From the NCBI GenBank assembly GCA_963545485.1, contig CAUUJG010000005.1, positions 1 through 64,000 on the forward strand: a stretch of DNA of 64,000 nt. The letters run 5' to 3'. This stretch comes from CAUTUX01 sp963545485 (GTDB taxonomy: Bacteria; Bacillota; Clostridia; Christensenellales; CAG-917). The position numbers and the translations under genes were made by a program. Below are positions 9,769 through 19,175 of this stretch, in pieces. Each line of letters starts with the position of its first letter. The stretch's first letter is position 1. Under the pieces are notes generated by a model. That model saw only the letters and a program-made list of their open reading frames with translations, had not been told where the DNA came from and ran no database searches.

Positions 9769-11274
9769 ATGGATAAACGACTTATTATATTTGATACTAC
9801 CCTTAGAGATGGCGAGCAATCTCCTGGCTGTTCTATGCATTTAAAAGAAAAACTTGATTTTGCAGAAGCTTTAGAATCTCTCGGCGTTGATGTCATAGAA
9901 ATAGGTTTCCCAGCAAGTTCTAAAGAGGACTTCATTTCATGTGTAGAAATATCCAAAGTCCTAAAAAATTCTTCAATTGCCGCTTTATGTCGTTGCAATA
10001 AAGCTGACATAGAAAAAGCATACGAGGCAATTAAAGATGCAAAAAAACCTAGGTTACATGTATTTATAGCCACATCCGATATCCATTTAAAATCAAAACT
10101 GCACATTTCTCGTGATGAATGTATTCAAAAAATATTTGAAAGCACAAGATTTGCAAAATCTCTTGTATCAGATATCGAATTTTCTTTTGAAGACGCAACA
10201 AGGACGGATGTTTCATTTTTAATTAAAGCCGCAAAGACGGCAGTATCAGCCGGAGCGAATACTGTAAACTTTCCAGACACTGTAGGATTCAGCTTCCCAG
10301 AAGAAATGACTGTGATGATTTCAGCTTTAAGAAAAGAGCTCCCAAGTAATATTATAATATCCACACATTGTCATAATGATCTAGGGCTTGCAGTTGCAAA
10401 TAGTATTGCCGCTATTAAAAGTGGTGCCGAACAAGTTGAGTGTACCGTCGGTGGAATTGGTGAACGTGCAGGAAATGCTGCTCTTGAAGAAATTGTCGTT
10501 GCTCTTAAAGTAAAAGGCTATCCAATTAAACATAATATAGACTTCTCTAAAATATATAAGACATCCAGACTGCTTTCTTCTATTCTTGGAAGAAAAATTT
10601 CTCCAAACAAACCGATTGTAGGTGCAAATGCCTTTATACACGAATCCGGCATACATCAACATGGAATAATACAAGATAAAGAAACATACCAAATAATAAA
10701 CCCTGAAGATGTAGGTATTTTTGAAAACAATCTTGTTTTAGGTAAGCATAGTGGGAGACATGCATTTTTAAATTTACTAAATGAAATGGGTTATCAACTA
10801 GAACAAAACGAAGTTGATTTTTATTTTGATAAATACAAAAACCTCGCTGAAAAGAAAAAAACTATAACAAGAAATGATATTGATGCTCTACTTGTAGGTA
10901 TTGGAAAAAGAAAAATTAAAAGGCTATTCTCTCTTCTGGACTATGAAATAACCGCATATTCATCCTCTTCTAATGCAACTATTACTTTAGAAACTAATGG
11001 AACAAGGATTACAGAAAGAATGACAGGCGACGGACCTGTAGATGCAGCTTTTAAAGCAATACTTTCAATAATCGGAGAAAATTTTAATCTTGTAGACTAC
11101 AATGTTAATTCAATCACTGAGGGTAAAGATGCTTTAGGTGAGGCTATCGTCAGACTAAAATTCAATGATAGAACTTTATCAGGCAAAGGAGTATCCACAG
11201 ATGTACTGGAAGCTTCTATTCTTGCTTATCTTGATGCTGCAAACAAGCTAATTGAGGTTGAATATGAAAATTGA
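9769..11274 (+). CDS. leuA: 2-isopropylmalate synthase
   Basis: A DRE-TIM metallolyase that condenses acetyl-CoA with 2-oxoisovalerate, the first step of leucine synthesis. The 501 residues open with FDTTLRDGEQSPG and contain the metal motif STHCHNDLG, the GGIGERAGN signature, the flexible-domain ESGIHQHG and a C-terminal LeuA-dimer regulatory domain with FKAILSIIGENFNLVDY. Overlap with the next gene indicates co-translation. No leuB, leuC or leuD is adjacent, so the rest of the pathway lies elsewhere. A homocitrate or citramalate synthase is possible, but the sequence looks most like LeuA. Confidence 0.9.
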   Translation: MDKRLIIFDTTLRDGEQSPGCSMHLKEKLDFAEALESLGVDVIEIGFPASSKEDFISCVEISKVLKNSSIAALCRCNKADIEKAYEAIKDAKKPRLHVFIATSDIHLKSKLHISRDECIQKIFESTRFAKSLVSDIEFSFEDATRTDVSFLIKAAKTAVSAGANTVNFPDTVGFSFPEEMTVMISALRKELPSNIIISTHCHNDLGLAVANSIAAIKSGAEQVECTVGGIGERAGNAALEEIVVALKVKGYPIKHNIDFSKIYKTSRLLSSILGRKISPNKPIVGANAFIHESGIHQHGIIQDKETYQIINPEDVGIFENNLVLGKHSGRHAFLNLLNEMGYQLEQNEVDFYFDKYKNLAEKKKTITRNDIDALLVGIGKRKIKRLFSLLDYEITAYSSSSNATITLETNGTRITERMTGDGPVDAAFKAILSIIGENFNLVDYNVNSITEGKDALGEAIVRLKFNDRTLSGKGVSTDVLEASILAYLDAANKLIEVEYEN

Positions 11275-12790
11275 ATTTCTTGATACAACTCTTCGTGATG
11301 GTGCTCAATCAGAAGGAATTTCATATTCCAAGCTAGATAAAAAAATAATATCAGATCTGCTTATTAATTTCGGCATAGACTACATTGAGTGCGGTGATCC
11401 CTCTTCCAATCCTAAAGACAAAGAATTCTTTAAAACTTATTCTTTCAACAAGTATGTAGCTTTTTCTGGTACTCACAGAAAAACAATATCCGTATCAGAG
11501 GATCCTTCAATACAAACTCTAATAGAAGCAAATACGAAATACTGCACAATATTTGGGAAATCAGGAATATTGCTTGCAAAAAAAATTCTAAATATTTCAG
11601 AAAGTGAAAATTTAAAACTAATTAACGATACGATTTCATATTTGGTTTCAAAAGGAAAAACTGTTTTCTATGATGCAGAACATTTTTTTGATTCATACAA
11701 AAGCAACCGTAAATATGCTTTAAAAACTATTGAAACAGCTTATTCAGCAGGTGCTGATGCTATAGTCCTCTGTGATACGAATGGTGGTACTCTTCCAGAA
11801 GACATTAAAACTGCTGTAAAAGATGTGAAAACTTTATTCCCAAAAATGAAAATTGGAATTCATACACACAATGATATCGGCTGTGCAGATATATCTTCAA
11901 TTGCTGCAATTGAAGCTGGAGCAACACATATTCAGGGAACTTTTTTAGGATTTGGTGAAAGATGCGGAAATGCAAATTTGTCTAATATTATTCCAACTCT
12001 CGTTTTTAAACTTGGATTTAATTTGGATGTAAAAATGGAAACCCTAACTTCAACAGCTAGAGAAATCGCAAATATATCAAATATAAATCTAAATCCACAT
12101 ATGCCATATGTGGGCAATTCTGCATTTACGCATAAAGCCGGAACTCATACAGATGGAATTTTAAAAATGCCTCACTCTTTTGAGCATATAACTCCATCTG
12201 CAGTGGGCAACAGCAGTCATATACTATTGAGTGAAATTTCAGGAAAAGCTGCAATGGCAAGAAAACTTTCAAGCATCCTTCCTAATATTGAAAAAACTGA
12301 TGCTCGTGTTGAAAAAATTCTTAAAGTCATAAAAGAAATGGAACTAAATGGATATCAGTTTGAAGGTGCAGATGCCAGTCTTCTTTTATTAGCTAAAAAA
12401 GAATTAAAGATATTCAAACCTTCATTTAAACTAATTAATTACTCTATAACCTCTAATGAAAATAAAAATATAGCAACTGTTACAATAGAAGTTAATAACA
12501 AGCAATATACAAACACAAGTGAAGGGAATGGACCAGTTCACGCCCTTGATAAAGCTCTAAGAAGTACTCTCTTTGGAGTTTATCCCCAAATAAATGACTT
12601 CAAGCTTGAAGACTACAAAGTTCGTGTAATTGATTCCAATATGGCTACCGGTGCTCTAGTACGAGTTGTTATAACATCGAAAGATTCAACAAATATATGG
12701 AAAACCGTCGGAGTGTCGACCGATGTAATTAAAGCTTCTTGGTTTGCTTTGTCTGATAGTTTTGAATTTAAGCTACAAAAAATTAAGTAA
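11264..12790 (+). CDS. cimA: (R)-citramalate synthase-type DRE-TIM enzyme
   Basis: A second DRE-TIM condensing enzyme, 508 residues, of the CimA type (acetyl-CoA plus pyruvate to citramalate, a threonine-independent route to isoleucine). It starts EFLDTTLRDGAQSEGI, has a YDAEHFFDSY segment typical of this subfamily instead of the LeuA sequence, a metal motif GIHTHNDIGC, GFGERCGNANL, and a C-terminal LeuA-dimer domain. I place the start at ATG 11264, with GAGG upstream, which overlaps leuA by 11 bp. Having both enzymes in one unit suggests joint control of leucine and isoleucine precursors. Its stop is 2 bp from that of the convergent acpP. Confidence 0.85.
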   Translation: MKIEFLDTTLRDGAQSEGISYSKLDKKIISDLLINFGIDYIECGDPSSNPKDKEFFKTYSFNKYVAFSGTHRKTISVSEDPSIQTLIEANTKYCTIFGKSGILLAKKILNISESENLKLINDTISYLVSKGKTVFYDAEHFFDSYKSNRKYALKTIETAYSAGADAIVLCDTNGGTLPEDIKTAVKDVKTLFPKMKIGIHTHNDIGCADISSIAAIEAGATHIQGTFLGFGERCGNANLSNIIPTLVFKLGFNLDVKMETLTSTAREIANISNINLNPHMPYVGNSAFTHKAGTHTDGILKMPHSFEHITPSAVGNSSHILLSEISGKAAMARKLSSILPNIEKTDARVEKILKVIKEMELNGYQFEGADASLLLLAKKELKIFKPSFKLINYSITSNENKNIATVTIEVNNKQYTNTSEGNGPVHALDKALRSTLFGVYPQINDFKLEDYKVRVIDSNMATGALVRVVITSKDSTNIWKTVGVSTDVIKASWFALSDSFEFKLQKIK

Positions 12791-12792
12791 TT

Positions 12793-13026
12793 TTATTTCT
12801 TTAAAGCATTTGTTATATAATCAACAACATCGCCCACACCGCTAAAATTGAGAACTACAGAATTATCAAATTCCATTCCAAATTCATCTTCAGCACACAT
12901 TAATAATTCAACTATATCCAAACTGTCTATTCTCAAATCATCAACAAATTTTGTTTTAAGCGTAATCCTATCAGGGTCAATATTTAACTGCTCTGCCATC
13001 ATCTTACGTATCTTTTCAAAAATCAT
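12793..13026 (-). CDS. acpP: Acyl carrier protein
   Basis: A 77-residue acidic four-helix carrier with the phosphopantetheine attachment Ser35 in the DSLD motif. It carries acyl or aminoacyl chains on a 4'-phosphopantetheine arm. No fatty-acid synthesis genes are adjacent. Instead it overlaps by 11 bp the gene of a phosphopantetheinyl transferase, which may serve this carrier specifically. It could therefore be a dedicated carrier and not the main fatty-acid ACP. Confidence 0.9.
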   Translation of the reverse strand: MIFEKIRKMMAEQLNIDPDRITLKTKFVDDLRIDSLDIVELLMCAEDEFGMEFDNSVVLNFSGVGDVVDYITNALKK

Positions 13027-13501
13027 TTTCCACCGCCTCTAATGAAATTTCATAACCTTTTATTTCTTGTTTTTCACTGCACACTGAAAGATAATATTTT
13101 TCATATAAAATAAATGTTTCATATGTAAGTGAATTATCTACTGGTTCCTTTTTTATTCCTGTCCCCAAATACTTATAATATGCTTCATGCTTTGTCCATT
13201 CTTTATAAAATGTATCCAAACAATCAGCCTTTATAAATTTAATCTTATTATAGTCCCTTTCCCTTCCCCACTCAATATCGATACCAACATTTCTATCTGA
13301 CATTGCTATCGCTGTAACATCTTCACTATGTGACAAAGAAAAATATATATTCGCACAACTAAGTCTAGGTTTTTTAGCAAACTCTCTAATTATCTTAACA
13401 TCATCTTTAATTTCACAACCGTTCAAGGCAATAAAATTCATGTATGCAAAACGAACCAGCTTATCACTGTTCACTTTACCTTTGACTATAAAGATAATCA
13501 C
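13016..13501 (-). CDS. 4'-phosphopantetheinyl transferase (Sfp/AcpT-like)
   Basis: A 161-residue member of the Sfp-like superfamily, which moves 4'-phosphopantetheine from CoA to a carrier-protein serine. The two signature motifs are present: FSLSHSEDVTAIAMSDRNVGIDIE (Mg2+/CoA site, residues about 68-92) and WTKHEAYYK (the WxxKEA helix). The length suits a single-domain or short Sfp form. Translation starts with GTG at 13501 immediately after the malQ stop (TAAGTG), and the gene overlaps acpP by 11 bp. Confidence 0.88.
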   Translation of the reverse strand: MIIFIVKGKVNSDKLVRFAYMNFIALNGCEIKDDVKIIREFAKKPRLSCANIYFSLSHSEDVTAIAMSDRNVGIDIEWGRERDYNKIKFIKADCLDTFYKEWTKHEAYYKYLGTGIKKEPVDNSLTYETFILYEKYYLSVCSEKQEIKGYEISLEAVENDF

Positions 13502-15019
13502 TTAATTATTTATCCTTCCGTATATATTGTTTAAATCATAGTAGTACCCGGTATCAATTGTTCCCATCTGTTCATATATAACTCTAAACTTCCAATTTCC
13601 GTCAGATGTTCCCGGAATATTCATCCTTGTATCTCCACCGTAACCCAACAAATCCTGAATCGGAATAATCACCATTCCGGCTGATGACCGTATTAATGTT
13701 TTTATGACAGCTTTATTTGACTGACATTCTCTTCCCCCTATGCCCCAACCTGAGCCATAAAAATCACAATACTTTAAAGCAAAAGATCTTGCTCCTTCAT
13801 TTTGATTATACAGCCAATCAAGCAATGTAGTGTTGTCATGTGTCCCAGTATATGCAACACAATTTTTAATATAATTATGTGGAATATGAATATTCATAGT
13901 TCCATCAAATGCGAACTGAAAAATTCTCATTGTTGGCAATCCGGTATTATCCAAAAATTCTCTGCACTTCTCATCAAGATTCCCAAGATCTTCAAGAATT
14001 ATTTCTTTATCACTATTATCCTTTATAAATAAATTTACAAGTTCTTTTCCTGGTCCCTGTTTCCATTTGCCATTCTCAGCAGTTATATTCCCATATGGTA
14101 TCTCAAAATAATTATATAGTGCTCTGGCATGATCGATTCGCAATGAATCATACATATTAAATGCGTGTTTTACTCTACTTCTCAAAAATGCATATTCATC
14201 TTCCTTCATGTTTTTAAAGTTATATATAACATTACCCCAAACCTGCCCGTCTTTTGCAAAAGCATCACCCGGCACACCTGATACATATCGTGGAAGATCT
14301 GTTTTAGGATCCAATGCAAAATCTTTTTGATTAGCCCATACATCAGCTGAGTCCGTTGCAACATAGTACGGCAAATCTCCAATTATCTTAATTCCTCTTG
14401 CATTTGCTTTCTCCTTTATTGCATTCCACTGTTTAAAAAACTCATATTGTTCAAAAAAATAGAACTGCACATCGTTTTCATGTTTTTTATAATATGATTC
14501 TATCGCTTCAGCATTATGTTCCTTTAAACCTTTTTCCCAAGTTGTCCAATCAGTTGAATGATATTTTGCTATATGCATAAAAAGAGCATAATCTTTTAAC
14601 CACTTCTCTTTTGTTGAGAATGTTAATATTTCTTTTCTTAACTTCTCATCAACTCTTAAATATGCCTGCCATAAATATCTTTCAGAGTTACTATACGCAA
14701 ACGCATAATCGACATTATATGGTTGACCGCTATATTTATAACTTTCAACTTCTTCCGGTGATAGCAAACCATCACGCATTAATCCTAATGGAGAAATGTA
14801 CAACCTATTTCCTGCAAAAGATGAGAGTCCTGAATATGGAGAATTTCCAGCTCCTATTATAGTTATAGGCAACACTTGCCAACATTGACATCCCATATCA
14901 ACAAGTAAATCAATAAAAGTATCAGCATCTTTTGAAAAACACCCTATGCCAAATTCACTTGGCAAAGATGATATATTCATTAAAACACCCATTTGTCTCT
15001 TGAGTTCTTTTTGCATCAA
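13502..15019 (-). CDS. malQ: 4-alpha-glucanotransferase (amylomaltase)
   Basis: A GH77 enzyme that transfers alpha-1,4-glucan segments in maltodextrin and glycogen metabolism. The 505-residue protein contains SSLPSEFGIGCF, WQVLPI, the nucleophile region RIDHARAL, the acid/base region ILEDLG and the substrate motif GTHDNTT, in family order. The start overlaps the hom stop in ATGA. Its place between amino-acid and CoA genes does not help to define its role. Confidence 0.96.
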   Translation of the reverse strand: MMQKELKRQMGVLMNISSLPSEFGIGCFSKDADTFIDLLVDMGCQCWQVLPITIIGAGNSPYSGLSSFAGNRLYISPLGLMRDGLLSPEEVESYKYSGQPYNVDYAFAYSNSERYLWQAYLRVDEKLRKEILTFSTKEKWLKDYALFMHIAKYHSTDWTTWEKGLKEHNAEAIESYYKKHENDVQFYFFEQYEFFKQWNAIKEKANARGIKIIGDLPYYVATDSADVWANQKDFALDPKTDLPRYVSGVPGDAFAKDGQVWGNVIYNFKNMKEDEYAFLRSRVKHAFNMYDSLRIDHARALYNYFEIPYGNITAENGKWKQGPGKELVNLFIKDNSDKEIILEDLGNLDEKCREFLDNTGLPTMRIFQFAFDGTMNIHIPHNYIKNCVAYTGTHDNTTLLDWLYNQNEGARSFALKYCDFYGSGWGIGGRECQSNKAVIKTLIRSSAGMVIIPIQDLLGYGGDTRMNIPGTSDGNWKFRVIYEQMGTIDTGYYYDLNNIYGRINN

Positions 15020-16293
15020 TCTTCCACCCTTATCACCGCAGCTACAGATTCAACTCCAACTAATTGTGAAATTTCATCAAGTGCATTCTTCATAGATTTC
15101 TCTCTTGTTTCATGTGTAATGAAAAGAATAGATACATTTTTCTTTTTTGAGTCTTTCTGTACAAGAGACTTAATTGATATCTTATTCTTTGAGAAAACTG
15201 CGGCAATTGCACTTAATATACCTTCATTATCATCAACCAAAATCCTAACATAATATTTAGAAATGAAATTATATTCAAAATCGTTTTTGTCTATGTCAAG
15301 AACTTCTTCCCATGCATAACGTCTATGTTCAGTTACCGTAGCTGCATATACAATATCGCTCACAATTGCACTTCCTGTTGGAAAAGAGCCTGCACCTCTA
15401 CCATACAACATTACATCATCAACATTATCCCCATGCATAAAGAGAGCATTAAATGAACCTTGAACTTGAGCCAATGGATGTTCACTTGGTATAAAGGCAG
15501 GATGAACTCTCGCTTCAATTTTACCATCAATACACTTTGAAATTGCCAATAACTTCAATGTATATCCCATATCTGTGCCAGCTTCCATATCTTCTAACGA
15601 AATATTTGAAATGCCTTCTCTATATATCATATCTATAGGCACCCTTTTCTTATATGCCAATGAACTTAATATGCTGTTTTTATACATCGCATCAAAACCA
15701 TCAACATCAGCAGATGGGTTCGCTTCTGCATATCCAAGCTTCTGTGCATCTTTTAAACATGTAGCATAATCAACTTTCTCTTTTATCATCCTTGATAAAA
15801 TATAGTTAGTTGTACCATTTACAATACCTTTCAATGAAACTATATTATTACCCTGCATACTTTCTGTTAAAGCTCTAATCACAGGAACACCACCAACACA
15901 GCTGGCTTCAAAATATATTCCTGCATTCCCTTCTCTTGCGGCTTTTTCTAATTCAGACCAACTTTTTGCCAGCATTTCTTTATTTGCCGTTACTATGCTT
16001 TTCCCACTTTTTAAACACTTTATCAAAAATGTTTTTGCGGGATCAATTCCACCAAAAAATTCCGCAACAATTTGAATATTCTTATCTTCCACTATTTCAT
16101 CAATACTTTTCGCAACCATTGATTTCGGGATCTTAAGTTCTTTTAATCTCTCTTGATTTTTTTCAAGCACTTTCACAACTTCTATCTCTACTTTATCATT
16201 GTTTGCAATATATTCTCTTTTGTTATGCAAAATACGATATGTGCCACTTCCAACTACACCTAATCCCAGCAACGCAACTTTTACCTGTTTCAC
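15016..16293 (-). CDS. hom: Homoserine dehydrogenase
   Basis: An NAD(P)H-dependent enzyme making homoserine for threonine and methionine. The 425 residues begin with the dinucleotide motif GLGVVGSGT, followed by TANKEMLAKS, the catalytic-domain ANPSADVDGFDA, and a C-terminal ACT domain (about 345-425, ILVDDNEGILSAIAAVFS) that usually gives feedback control by threonine. It follows coaX by 10 bp and overlaps malQ by 4 bp. Confidence 0.96.
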   Translation of the reverse strand: MKQVKVALLGLGVVGSGTYRILHNKREYIANNDKVEIEVVKVLEKNQERLKELKIPKSMVAKSIDEIVEDKNIQIVAEFFGGIDPAKTFLIKCLKSGKSIVTANKEMLAKSWSELEKAAREGNAGIYFEASCVGGVPVIRALTESMQGNNIVSLKGIVNGTTNYILSRMIKEKVDYATCLKDAQKLGYAEANPSADVDGFDAMYKNSILSSLAYKKRVPIDMIYREGISNISLEDMEAGTDMGYTLKLLAISKCIDGKIEARVHPAFIPSEHPLAQVQGSFNALFMHGDNVDDVMLYGRGAGSFPTGSAIVSDIVYAATVTEHRRYAWEEVLDIDKNDFEYNFISKYYVRILVDDNEGILSAIAAVFSKNKISIKSLVQKDSKKKNVSILFITHETREKSMKNALDEISQLVGVESVAAVIRVED

Positions 16294-16303
16294 TAATTAT
16301 CTC

Positions 16304-17074
16304 CTATCTATTAATTTCATAAATATATCTTAACCCTTTCAGTGACAATGCTCGATCAATTACATCAATGAGTTGCGGTTCCACATTATGTATCAACTCG
16401 CTTAGCCCACCTGTTGCTACAACCTTAGCATCTTTCATTCCATTAATTTCTTTATATTTATCAATCATGTATTTTACCATTCCGGCATATCCATATACTA
16501 TTCCACTTTGCATACATGCAACTGTTGATCGTCCTACTATATTTTCAGGCTTTATAAGCTCAACTCTTGGCAATTTCACCGCCGTATTTACCAAAGACTC
16601 AGCAGATGTTTTTATCCCAGGTGCAATTGCCCCACCAAGAAAAACTCCATCACCAGTAACCAAATCAAATGTTGTAGCTGAACCAAAATCAATTATAATT
16701 GCCGGTCCACCATATTCTTTATATGTTGCTAAAGCTCCAATAATTCTATCAGAACCTAACATACTCAAATTGGTATATTGTATTTTAATTCCAACATTTA
16801 TATCACTTGAAACCATCAATGGCTTTTTCTGAATATAATATTGACACATGTGTTCAAGTGTGTAATTTAGCATCGGTGCAACCGAAGATATTACTGTATC
16901 ATCTATATCGCTGAAGGAAAGATTTTCCTGCGAAAGCAGATCATAAAGAACCATACCATATTCATCTGATGTCCTAGAAGCAGTCGTTGATAATCTCCAT
17001 GAAGCTTTTAATTTCTTTTTATCAAAAATGCCTATTTTAAGATTTGTATTCCCTACATCTATTGCTAAAAGCAT
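16304..17074 (-). CDS. coaX: Type III pantothenate kinase
   Basis: Catalyses the first committed step of CoA synthesis. The 256-residue ASKHA-fold protein has DVGNTNLKIG at its N-terminus, the DFGSATTFDLV phosphate motif, GGAIAPGI and the pantothenate-binding KLPRVEL. ATG 17074 follows AGGAG. As first gene of the operon that ends with the phosphopantetheinyl transferase and acpP, it supplies the CoA those genes consume. Confidence 0.95.
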   Translation of the reverse strand: MLLAIDVGNTNLKIGIFDKKKLKASWRLSTTASRTSDEYGMVLYDLLSQENLSFSDIDDTVISSVAPMLNYTLEHMCQYYIQKKPLMVSSDINVGIKIQYTNLSMLGSDRIIGALATYKEYGGPAIIIDFGSATTFDLVTGDGVFLGGAIAPGIKTSAESLVNTAVKLPRVELIKPENIVGRSTVACMQSGIVYGYAGMVKYMIDKYKEINGMKDAKVVATGGLSELIHNVEPQLIDVIDRALSLKGLRYIYEINR

Positions 17075-17100
17075 CTAATATTCTCCTAATCACGAGTTTC

Positions 17101-17106
17101 ATTATA
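17101..17106 (-). promoter_or_regulatory. -10 element of the coaX operon
   Basis: A perfect TATAAT on the minus strand, 27 bp before the coaX start codon. The upstream -35 candidate (TTATTT) is weak, so only the -10 box is proposed. It would drive coaX-hom-malQ-PPTase-acpP. Confidence 0.4.
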
Positions 17107-17187
17107 CCACACGAAAGATTACGAAATAAACGCAAAAACAGATCGATAGATCGGTTAATAAAAATATCTATTTGTGTTAACTTACAG

Positions 17188-17793
17188 CTACATCTCTTGC
17201 ATATATCTCTTTTCAGCAATATCCCAATTGACAAGCTCCCACCATGCAGATAAATAATCTGGTCGTTTATTTTGATATTTGAGATAATAAGCATGTTCCC
17301 ACACATCATTTGTTATTACGATATTATATCCATCACTGAATGGAGTATCCTGATTTAAGTGATTTACAATAAAAAGTTCTCCATCTTTTTCTACTAGACT
17401 GACCCATCCGGATCCAAACTGTCCCTTTCCTTTATCTTCAAATTGCTTTTTAAATTCAGCAAAACTTCCAAATTTCTTTTCTATTGCTTTTTTTAGATTC
17501 CCAATAGGTTCTTTTGCTCCACCTGGAGTCATTACTTCCCAGTAGATCGTATGATTAAAATGTCCGCCTCCATGATTCTTTACAGCTGTCCTTTTATCAG
17601 CTGATATTTTATCAAGATTTCTCAAAATATCTTCAATCTTTCTATCTTCCCATCCTGTTCCCGCTAAAGCATTATTAAAATTTGTTACATAGCCCTGGTG
17701 ATGTTTGTCGTGATGTATGGCAACTGTCTCCTTATCTATGACTGGTTCAAGAGCATCATTTGCATATTTAAGCGGCTCCAATATAAATGCCAT
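17188..17793 (-). CDS. sodA: Superoxide dismutase, Fe/Mn family
   Basis: A cytosolic enzyme that removes superoxide. The 201-residue protein has all four metal ligands: His27, His81 (in GGGHFNHTIYW), Asp163 and His167 (in DVWEHAYY). Typical GSGWVSLV and QDTP segments are present. I cannot decide between Mn and Fe by eye. Its promoter is TTGAAA (17848-17853), 18 bp, TATAAT (17824-17829), followed by GGGAGGAGG. Its presence suggests occasional oxygen exposure in an otherwise anaerobe-like gene set. Confidence 0.95.
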   Translation of the reverse strand: MAFILEPLKYANDALEPVIDKETVAIHHDKHHQGYVTNFNNALAGTGWEDRKIEDILRNLDKISADKRTAVKNHGGGHFNHTIYWEVMTPGGAKEPIGNLKKAIEKKFGSFAEFKKQFEDKGKGQFGSGWVSLVEKDGELFIVNHLNQDTPFSDGYNIVITNDVWEHAYYLKYQNKRPDYLSAWWELVNWDIAEKRYMQEM

Positions 17794-17939
17794 TTTTAAT
17801 TCCTCCTCCCTCTTTCTGACTTAATTATATATTTTTATTTTTAATTTTTTCAATAATCCAATTTCATTAATTAGCTAATTCGTACTATTCATTTACATTG
17901 CCTTTATAACCAATAATTGAATATAATTAGTTTGCTTTT

Positions 17940-18028
17940 GGAGATGTATCGAAGTGGTTATAACGGGGCTGACTCGAAATCAGTTAGGGAGCAATCCCTC
18001 GGGGGTTCGAATCCCTCCATCTCCGCCA
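17940..18028 (+). tRNA. tRNA-Ser (anticodon CGA)
   Basis: An 89-nt class II tRNA. The acceptor stem is GGAGATG/CATCTCC, the anticodon stem-loop CTGA-CTCGAAA-TCAG gives CGA (codon UCG), there is a long variable arm GGGAGCAATCCCTC, the T-loop is TTCGAAT, and CCA is encoded. The accessory island begins at its 3' end, directly after the CCA, with a repeat copy. Confidence 0.97.
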
Positions 18029-18180
18029 CGCACCCAAAATTGCTACCTGATCATATCGAATTTACCCCAAATATTGCCCCTACACGCCCTAGTTTTAACG
18101 ATTTAGTTTCTTTCGATGACATTATCAACGGCGAGTGGAGAGACCTGAGATTGCGAGGAAATGGTTATGTGAGAGAGTAA
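18026..18180. repeat. Island repeat, copy A (one half only)
   Basis: About 150 bp matching the right half of the 330-bp island repeat, from CCACGCACCCAAAATTGC through GCTACCTGATCATATCG to GAGGAAATGG. It starts exactly at the CCA end of tRNA-Ser, where the full copy at 23,424-23,758 has the same CCACGCACCC joined to its other half. The terminal hairpin seen in other copies is missing here. It follows the stop of the GIY-YIG-like gene. Confidence 0.8.
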
Positions 18181-18215
18181 AAATAATTACTAATTGTCTT
18201 GACTTGGGGAGCATA

Positions 18216-18884
18216 TTAATTTTCTACTTCCGCAATCATTTTCGTTAATTTGTGATATCTACAATATGAAGTTTCTTCGTTGCTTGTTTCTCCACCTAAA
18301 TCAATTATCGCCTGACCTATTATTGCCCTCTTTGATGGCTTGCTGTTATTTAGAATTTCCAGCTTGGTATCTCTTTCTAATATAGACAATGTCCCCCGAT
18401 TGTTTGTCGTACCATAATATGTCTTCCCTGTTAAGGATGACGTGAATTCAATATCTTTGAAATGATGTCTCTTTATTGACATCTCGGATTCTTCTTCTGC
18501 TACATCATTTTCTAATTCTTGTTCTTCAGTAATATCAATTTTCTTTAAATTGTCTACTAGCCCATTTATTTCGGCAATTGCCTCAAGAATTTTATATGCT
18601 TCTTCAGCAGTCATAGCGTAGAATTCCCTCTTCCTTTCTTTGTTATTATATATTTCTCTTGCTCTTAAATTAGGATTAAGTTGATCAATTAAGTCGTGAA
18701 TCTTTATGTCTGTTAATCTTTTTTCAACTTCATAATAGGCATATAATCTGAAGGCAAATGGTATACATGAACTGCTATTTAAAGTATTTACTCTTTCTTT
18801 TACGTCATCCGCATAACCAATCTTGACATACTGCGGAAAAGAAGGATTTGTTAAAATATAAATAACTCCTGCTTTATTTTTCAA
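18216..18884 (-). CDS. GIY-YIG-like (T5orf172-type) protein
   Basis: A 222-residue protein whose first 110 residues resemble the T5orf172/GIY-YIG nuclease fold: GVIYILTN, then YVKIGYADDVKERVNTLN, a YYEVE strand and IHDLI. Families of this type include phage and bacterial nucleases, often in accessory regions. The second half (about 125-222) is a charged linker and a small domain I do not recognise. It starts with TTG 18884 behind GAGG. It is the first gene of the island and has repeat copy A after its stop. Function is unproven; a nuclease is inferred from fold only. Confidence 0.65.
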   Translation of the reverse strand: MKNKAGVIYILTNPSFPQYVKIGYADDVKERVNTLNSSSCIPFAFRLYAYYEVEKRLTDIKIHDLIDQLNPNLRAREIYNNKERKREFYAMTAEEAYKILEAIAEINGLVDNLKKIDITEEQELENDVAEEESEMSIKRHHFKDIEFTSSLTGKTYYGTTNNRGTLSILERDTKLEILNNSKPSKRAIIGQAIIDLGGETSNEETSYCRYHKLTKMIAEVEN

Positions 18885-19131
18885 AATAGCTTACCTCTTT
18901 TATATGTCCATCTTTTCTATTTTTATTTTTTGAATCGTCCTTTCTCATTATTTCCAACATCTCCTATTTTTTCTACAGCTCTATCGTAACATAATAACGG
19001 AACTTTTCACTAACGCCAAAATCGCCCGATAGAATTAGACGGGAACAAAAAATCAGCAGACAATATTTGCCTAATTACTCAATTCAAGAATAGACCTGTT
19101 CGATAACCATTTCAAAACAATAGCAATCAGT

Positions 19132-19137
19132 TATAAT
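19132..19137 (+). promoter_or_regulatory. -10 element before the alpha/beta hydrolase
   Basis: TATAAT in a 290-bp non-coding stretch (18,885-19,175) that otherwise shows nothing recognisable. The -35 is weak. It lies 38 bp before the start codon at 19176. Confidence 0.35.
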
Positions 19138-19175
19138 ATATTGAGTGATAAAAATGAACCATGAGGAGGATGAGG

